The notes below the pieces were generated by a model, which searched no databases, was not told where the DNA came from, and worked only from the letters and a program-made list of their open reading frames with translations. The position numbers and the translations under genes were made by a program. A stretch of 64,000 nt of DNA from Silene latifolia (Eukaryota > Streptophyta > Magnoliopsida > Caryophyllales > Caryophyllaceae): the NCBI RefSeq assembly GCF_048544455.1, contig NC_133531.1:68610099-68674098 (forward strand). Reading direction: 5' to 3'. Within the stretch, counting starts at the first letter, position 1, and each line of letters starts with the position of its first letter. This document shows, piece by piece, positions 58,901 to 64,000 of the stretch.

Positions 58901-59110
58901 TAAAGGCAAGAAAGCCTATGTCTAGATTGGATCTAGACACGTACTCAGAAAGTTTTGTAATGCAAATGTATACATTACGAAAGGAAAACAAGTATGTAGT
59001 AAGGTTGAGCAGGGAGTTGCTAAGACCTACTTAGCAAGGCCTAATAATAGGCTAAACATGATGAGTCATGTCATTTCAATTGAATTGAAATGAATAACTA
59101 CATACAAGAT
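55901..59110 (+). pseudogene. Decayed gag-pol of element C
   Basis: Only pieces can be read. The integrase C-terminal segment (NHEYNGFVAREAVFLKYKF) is at about 57555-57620. The reverse transcriptase box YVDDILIIGND is at 58290-58322. RNase H end sequence is near 58870-59110. Open pieces at 56851-57129 and 57349-57561 have no intact domain. The break after FSKETNAHFSLL is the same as in B. Inactive. Confidence 0.75.
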
Positions 59111-59906
59111 CAAATTAGATTATAGAATATGAAATAGTAATCAGGCATTGACTATTCATATGTGATAATCGCATTTGTCGTTCGAGTTTTTACTTTAAAA
59201 ACTCTTTTCTTGTAATTTGTTACATCCAAACGGGTTGTATGACAATGTTGAACCCCGTTAAAGTGAACCCGGATTAACATGGTATTTGCCCATAGTCACT
59301 TGTATGAGGTGACGTCTCGAAGTGACTAGAGTGTGATGCGATTGATGACAAGTTCAAGTGCCATAGAGTCATGTGAGATGACTAGTCGATCACATAGGCA
59401 GACTGTTAGGAACACTTTGTCGGGCAGTGACCGCTTATAGAGTTCTGGCAAATTTATATAGCATGGTCGTGGCGAGAGCTACTATAGTATTCTAATGAGT
59501 CGATTCTTCTGACTAAAGACTGTTCGCCAAAGATGGCACAGTTTCAGATTAACTTTGATTTATGTTACTACGACCTTCGTAAATGGGGTCAAATGGGCAT
59601 ATTTTGGGTTATGATGGTTGTGGCTAGTCAAAGGGAATAGTGCGATAGGAATTGTCCACCCCCTTGTCAGGGTTATAAAAATATCTCAGGGCCACTCGAG
59701 GAGTATTGAACTGGAAATGCGTGGCAACGCTCGGAAGGTATCTATGGTAGATAATTCCGGTCAAATCAGTTATTCTCCAGATCATGGAAACCACTCTCGA
59801 TATGATCACTTGCAAGTACGACCCGAAAGACACCTTGCATTGAGTGGGAGATAGTAATAGGACAAGAGAATTGGTGACGCACACTTGTCGAGGACAAGTG
59901 GGAGAT
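59111..59906 (+). other. Post-pol block of C: hairpins, duplicated PPT core, PPT
   Basis: Hairpin TAGTCACTT/AAGTGACTA at 59293-59328 has an 18-nt loop containing GACGTC. Hairpin AGTCAT/ATGACT is at 59367-59383. AGTGGGAGAT is at 59843-59852 and again at 59897-59906, next to the LTR. CACTTGTC-GAG-GACAAGTG (59882-59900) is a perfect 8-bp stem that runs into the tract. A 78-codon ORF (59618-59854) ends HLQVRPERHLALSGR, as in B. Confidence 0.8.
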
Positions 59907-61207
59907 TGTTGGAGTGTCCCTAACAATAATGCGATCACAATTATCGATCATGATGATCACATGTTTAAATCTCATTTTTTAAGAATACGTAAGGGATGAT
60001 TCATTTTATAGTCAACTGATCAACATTAATCGGTAACGATTGGCTTGCTAGAGTTTGACGTTACTGTCGTGGGACGGTGGTGGTCAGTTGATCCCTTAAG
60101 GTCACACCTAAAGGATGATGCCCTAATCTGTAAAGTTGATTAATTGTATGACGATTCAAGTTAATCAATTCCTTAAAATTAAACAATTCAATTTATGAGA
60201 AAGAATAATTATCTTATTGTAATGGGATTAAATAAGATTTATTTTAGTAATAAAATACTTTGTTACTAAAATTGGTTATTGTTTGAGAAACAATAGAAAT
60301 AAGAATGAATGGTTAATTGTAATTACAAGATGTTGTGAATTATAATTATATGACCCATTTTATTTATGTGATCAAGTATCACTAGTCAATTTATTGTATG
60401 TAATTTAATTAATTCATGAAATGATATTTATGTGATAAATATGCATTAAATTAATTAATAACATGTATCATACTACATGTGACATATTGTGTAACAATTG
60501 ACAAATTGACAAAATAAAATGGTAGTCCATTTTATGTAATGGACCGAAATATTGGTGTGGAAGTAGTTAGTGGGTGACTTATTTTATGAGATAAAATAAT
60601 GTAATCATGCCTAGCCTAAAACTAGCTTACACACCTACATATTTAGAAAAGAGAAAAAGGAAAAGTAGATGCCATATTTTGGCATATTGACTCCACTTTC
60701 ACGGCACCTCCCTTTTTTGTGTGATGAGATTTTTTCTCATTTTCTCTATCTTATCATTGATTCATTTACCACATGCAAAGGTTATGCATTATTCTCTCTT
60801 ACTTTGTTCATCTTTCTTCAAAAATTAGAGAAATCATGATCAATTTGTTCAAATCAAATTACTAATATTATTAGTGTAATATATGAGTATTATTGATCAA
60901 TTTTAAGGTAAACTACTAAACTAATATCTAGCTAATATTATTTAGTAGAGATAAGGTATAATCTTGGGTGCAATCAAGAGGAGTGGCTTCTACACTTGAA
61001 GTCTTTGGAAGATCATCCTATTATTCATTATAGCTCAAGAACTAACAAGTAGGAGATCTTGTTGGTGCCCAAAATGGCCGAAAATTTGATGGTGAGAAAA
61101 AGATTTTCTCATCTTTTGGTATTTAGTTTGCATGCATAAGATCTTTAAGTTTTTATGACTAAAACTTTAAACCAAAATATGTGATATTTAAAATATGATT
61201 TCCAACA
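59907..61207 (+). mobile_element. 3' LTR of element C
   Basis: 1301 bp, matching 52458-53750. Stem-loop GTAACG/CGTTAC at 60033-60064. Confidence 0.92.
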
Positions 61208-61249
61208 ATTGTATGTATGTATGATAGGAGGAGGATTCGTTAAGGAGAG

Positions 61250-61615
61250 TTTATCGTCACTTATTGATCGCTCAAACACTTGTGTCTACCTCTTAATTGT
61301 CATATACGTACCGATACGGTCGTTTCGGCAGTAATTAGAGTACATTTGGAGTCCGGGTCAAAAAACCGTCTTCATTTTCTAAAACCGAGTCAAGATGTTC
61401 TGGAATGTTCCGGATGTTTCTACTCCATATTTTGCAATCTTTTAATCTTTGGCAAAGAATTTCCCGTAATATTCACACGAAATATTAAGGAAAACAAGAT
61501 TAATCCGTTATTCCATAATCAAAACACGGAAATCTTTCTTCCGCAGGAGGAAACCACTTGGGAAAGGACGCAGCAAGTGTTGCGCCTCTTCCAAGAGACG
61601 CAGTGCCTGCTGCGC
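61250..61615. other. Orphan fragment between truncated F and LINE-2
   Basis: Does not match the rest of the F LTR. It contains two linked copies of GC-rich words, GACGCAGCAAGTGTTGCGCC and GACGCAGTGCCTGCTGCGCC (about 61568-61615), joined by TCTTCCAAGA. A plus-strand ORF (61280-61648) has no recognisable domain. Probably a piece of another LTR. Confidence 0.4.
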
Positions 61616-61695
61616 CTTTTTTTTGGGGAAAGTAAGTGTATATATTAATAAAATCCCATCATACAAGAGCTAACTAGAGATTATCAACTCTCTAG

Positions 61696-64000
61696 TTAAA
61701 TACAATTTGGACACACACTCTTTATCCACTCTCTAGTTACATTAGTACCTATAACAAGATTTCTACCTCTCAAATTCATTAACAAACACTCCTTCACCTG
61801 TTTTATCAAAGCAACAGGAAGAGGAAGCCCATACTGTAACTTGCATCTATTCCTTACGTACCAAATGAGATACATAAGATGTGCAACTGCAGCAGCCACC
61901 ACTTGTTGTTGGGGTTGGTGTCCTTAACAGTTAGTGCAAGGACTTATAAACCTCTAAAAGGATCAAAGGGCATACTTTGGTATTATTATCAGTTGATCCA
62001 CGTTTATCAATAACGGTTGGCTTGCTAGATAAGTTTGACGTTATTGTCATACAGATGGCGGTGATCAACTGGTCCCTAAAAGTCACACCTATAGGATACG
62101 TTCGAGAGATGTGACGGTATGAAAATACTGTCATGTAGATGCCAAAATTGACTAACCAGTTAGTCCGAGTTATTTGACTAGTAATTAGTCAAATATGTGA
62201 TGTTGAGATATAATATTTAATACGGATTAAATATCATGGGCTAAGGCGAATTAACCTGTTAATTCGTAAAATTAAATATACGTGATTTATATTTAATTAA
62301 ATGTATATTGAATGTAATTATACAATACTGTTTTGTCGGACACGAATTAATAATTCAGCTAACCCGTATTATTAGCTGATGCCTTAATTTCCGATAACCG
62401 ATAACAGTTTATAATCAGACCGCGTCATATACACTTAGCGAGTTTTGGACCGGACCGCGAGCTTAAGTGAAGAGGAAATTAAAAAGCCCATGAGGCTCCC
62501 TCCTCACGGTTTGGCCGAGCCATCCCAGGACATAAGGAGAGCTTCTCCTCTTGTCTAACCTAATCTTGATTAGTGAAAGAAATTAGGGTTTCGAAAAAGA
62601 ATTTTCTTCTCTGGAGAAACCGAGATCTCACATCTCTAGCAAACTCACATCAGTTCTCCCAATATTGCAAGGCAATCGGAGAACACTGTTCTAGCACAAG
62701 GGCATATCTCGGACAAAGTCTTGGGTGCAACGATTAGGAGGAAATCGCTTAGATTTGCATTTCTTTACGCCGCAATTTAAAGGACCCGAGGTTGATTTCT
62801 ATACACTTATCGTTTCTATTGTATTTTATGTTTTATGACTATAAATTGCATGTTTAAATTTACGTTATAGTCCTGCAATTAAAGGGTAGTATACGGATAT
62901 TAACCCACACTTGTTTCTTTAAAAGGGAACGTTCCCTTAGCTTAATCCACCAGTCAATAATCCCGTGCAGAGGAATACTGACTTGCAGCCACTCCTCTAG
63001 CAACCTCACACACCTCTTACTGTAAGAGCACTGGAAGAATAAATGTTCAATGTTCTCTTCATCTGTATCACATAACAGGCACCTATTTCTTGCAGCAATC
63101 TACATCTTAATTAACCTATCCTGAGTGAGTAGTCTCTGGTGAGCTACCAGCCAAATAAAGAAAGCATGTTTAGGTAAAATCAACCTGTTCCTAGTCCAGT
63201 GATGCCAAAGGACATCAGCTCCATCATCAACAAGCCAATTATAACCCACCTTGACAGTATAACCACAGTTAGACTGTCTCCATTGCTCCTCAAACATCCA
63301 GGGCTTGAGTTGATTTTTAACAGCACAAATCCTGCGCCAAGACCAACTTGTAGAGATAGAAGGTTCATAATCAATCCAAGCTGAATGTTTAATATAAATG
63401 GAGTGCACCCATTTAACCCAAAGATGGTCAGTCTTCTTCTCAATCCACCACACGTATTTGCCCATCAGGGCAACATTCCATAAGTGCAAGTTCTTTAGAC
63501 CCAACCCACCTTTCCTCCTGGGCTTACAAATCTGCTTCCAAGACACAAGTGCAGGAGTCTCTTTGGTTTCCTGACCATACCAAAGAAAAGCTCGATAAAT
63601 AGCATCAATTTGATTAAGCACTGCTTTAGGGAGAATGAAGTGCATTTTCAATACTACTCACAATAGCTTCACTAATCCCATTAGTATAGAAATTTGACTT
63701 ACCATTGTTCATCTTCAGCCCATAAGAAATAGAGAAGGTCTCAAATGCCCTCAACATAAGAGTAACAGAATGTAGGTCACCTCTGCTAAACATGAGCAGA
63801 TCATCAGCAAAGCACAAATTAGTCAACTTCATTTTTGAGCATAGGGGATGATACTTGAACCCTTTATACCTATCAAGGACCCCTAAAAGCCTACTGAGGT
63901 ACTCTAGGCAGACTGTAAAAAGCAGGGGGGAGAGGGGATCCCCCTGTCTTAAGCCTCTTTGACCCTTAAAAAACCCAAAGACTTCACCATTGAGAGCTAA
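61696..64000 (-). pseudogene. LINE reverse transcriptase and zf-RVT of LINE-2
   Basis: From right to left: GLRQGDPLSPLLF near 63925-63965, the catalytic FADD box (63800-63811), then a junction near 63640-63650 where roughly 70-75 residues present in LINE-1 (RYLGVPIS to LSYAGRL) are missing and the frame changes. Next come the LPKAVLNQI and GGLGLKNL blocks, WSWRRI, a stop at 63100-63102, a zf-RVT segment (CLLCDTDEENIEHLFFQC) and the C-terminal piece 61696-61902. Removing the solo LTR rejoins the frame near 61902/62915. Inactive. Confidence 0.85.
61907..62909 (+). mobile_element. Solo LTR (1003 bp, Copia-type) in LINE-2
   Basis: TGTTGGGGTTGG at the start and TTAACCCACA at the end, flanked by the perfect duplication CTTGT (61902-61906 and 62910-62914). 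No interior. Orientation is set by the shared stem-loop ATAACG/CGTTAT (62010-62015, 62039-62044; 7 bp if extended) with outer repeat CAGTTGATC/GATCAACTG (61990-61998, 62063-62071). Confidence 0.9.

Larger units (their letters stand above)
52458..61207 (+). mobile_element. Element C: Copia-type retrotransposon, same family as B, pol decayed
   Basis: LTRs 52458-53750 and 59907-61207. Target duplication is ATTAT (52453-52457) against ATTGT (61208-61212), one mismatch; the empty site in the other LTR of F reads ATTGT. Primer site and polypurine tract are in plus orientation. The 6.16-kb interior is colinear with B. By eye the LTRs differ at close to 30 sites plus an 8-bp duplication. Confidence 0.92.
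45745..61249 (+). mobile_element. Element F: chromovirus-like (Ty3/gypsy) element without recognisable pol, 3' LTR truncated and split by C
   Basis: 5' LTR 45745-47168, tRNA-Met primer site at 47172, interior to 51956, then a 3' LTR starting at 51957. The 3' LTR is interrupted by C (52458-61207) and resumes for 42 bases, ending at 61249, where similarity to the 5' LTR stops. Sequence before the 3' LTR (CTTCGAGGACGAAGTTTC, CTTCGGGGAAGAAATTC) is typical of the 3' end of Tekay/Del chromoviruses. No gag or pol could be read in the interior. The lineage is inferred from these end signals only. Confidence 0.65.
61616..64000 (-). mobile_element. LINE-2: plant L1-type LINE, 5' part beyond window
   Basis: The minus-strand 3' end is probably at the run of eight T at 61616-61623 (poly-A). 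The open reading region ends at 61696. The element is interrupted by a solo LTR (61907-62909) and extends off the right edge. Confidence 0.8.

Noticed and set aside
61280-61648. 122-codon plus-strand ORF
   Set aside because: No recognisable domain, and it crosses from the orphan fragment into the LINE-2 tail.
1-64000. Host protein-coding genes, tRNA or rRNA genes
   Set aside because: No exon-like frames with non-transposon similarity and no tRNA- or rRNA-like sequence were recognised; tRNA-complementary sequences found are primer-binding sites.

Overview
The window looks like nuclear DNA of a flowering plant with a large, retrotransposon-rich genome. It is AT-rich, and every coding stretch I can recognise belongs to a retroelement: Copia gag-pol, an Athila-like gag and ORF, an Ogre/Tat-like gag, and plant L1-type LINE reverse transcriptases. 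I found no host gene, rRNA, tRNA or CRISPR array. The style of the repeats suggests a eudicot, possibly of the Caryophyllales, but that is an impression and not a demonstrated assignment.

The layout is a nest of insertions that can be read from LTR ends, target-site duplications (TSDs) and interrupted frames. The oldest layer is an Athila-like element, 'A' (minus strand; pieces at 7633-9442 and 45235-45744). LINE-1 (plus, 6097-7632) sits in A's LTR, and a non-autonomous Athila-like element, 'G' (minus, 1-6096), cuts LINE-1. Copia 'B' (minus, 9443-45234, TSD CTACT) lies in A and carries two further elements. One is Copia 'D' (minus, 14735-27397, TSD TAAAT), which itself holds a 3.4-kb solo LTR (18621-22050, TSD TCTCG). 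The other is an Ogre/Tat-like non-autonomous element, 'E' (minus, 27752-42098, TSD CCCAC). Next to B, a chromovirus-like element, 'F' (plus, from 45745), also sits in A. F's 3' LTR contains Copia 'C' (plus, 52458-61207, TSD ATTGT/ATTAT) and is broken at 61249. A short orphan fragment follows, then LINE-2 (minus, 61616-64000), which holds a 1-kb solo LTR (61907-62909, TSD CTTGT).

D has the fullest coding capacity. Its gag-protease-integrase frame is open up to the solo LTR, and pol is then damaged by a stop at the tyrosine of the YVDD box and by one 1-nt frameshift. B and C are full-length relatives with decayed pol that share a frameshift, so the family probably spread in trans. E and G have LTRs and gag-like ORFs but no pol.

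The most interesting signal is not coding. The Copia LTRs (B, C, D and the solo LTR in LINE-2) share a stem-loop near the LTR 5' end whose stem changes by compensatory pairs. B, C and D also share a post-pol block with two hairpins (one with a GACGTC loop palindrome), a hairpin touching the polypurine tract, and a second copy of the polypurine core exactly 54 bp upstream. Together these look like a conserved structured 3' RNA module. E carries its own long arrays of hairpins with compensatory changes. Several unrelated elements carry clustered short palindromes such as ACTCGATCGAGT or ACCCGCTCGGGT.
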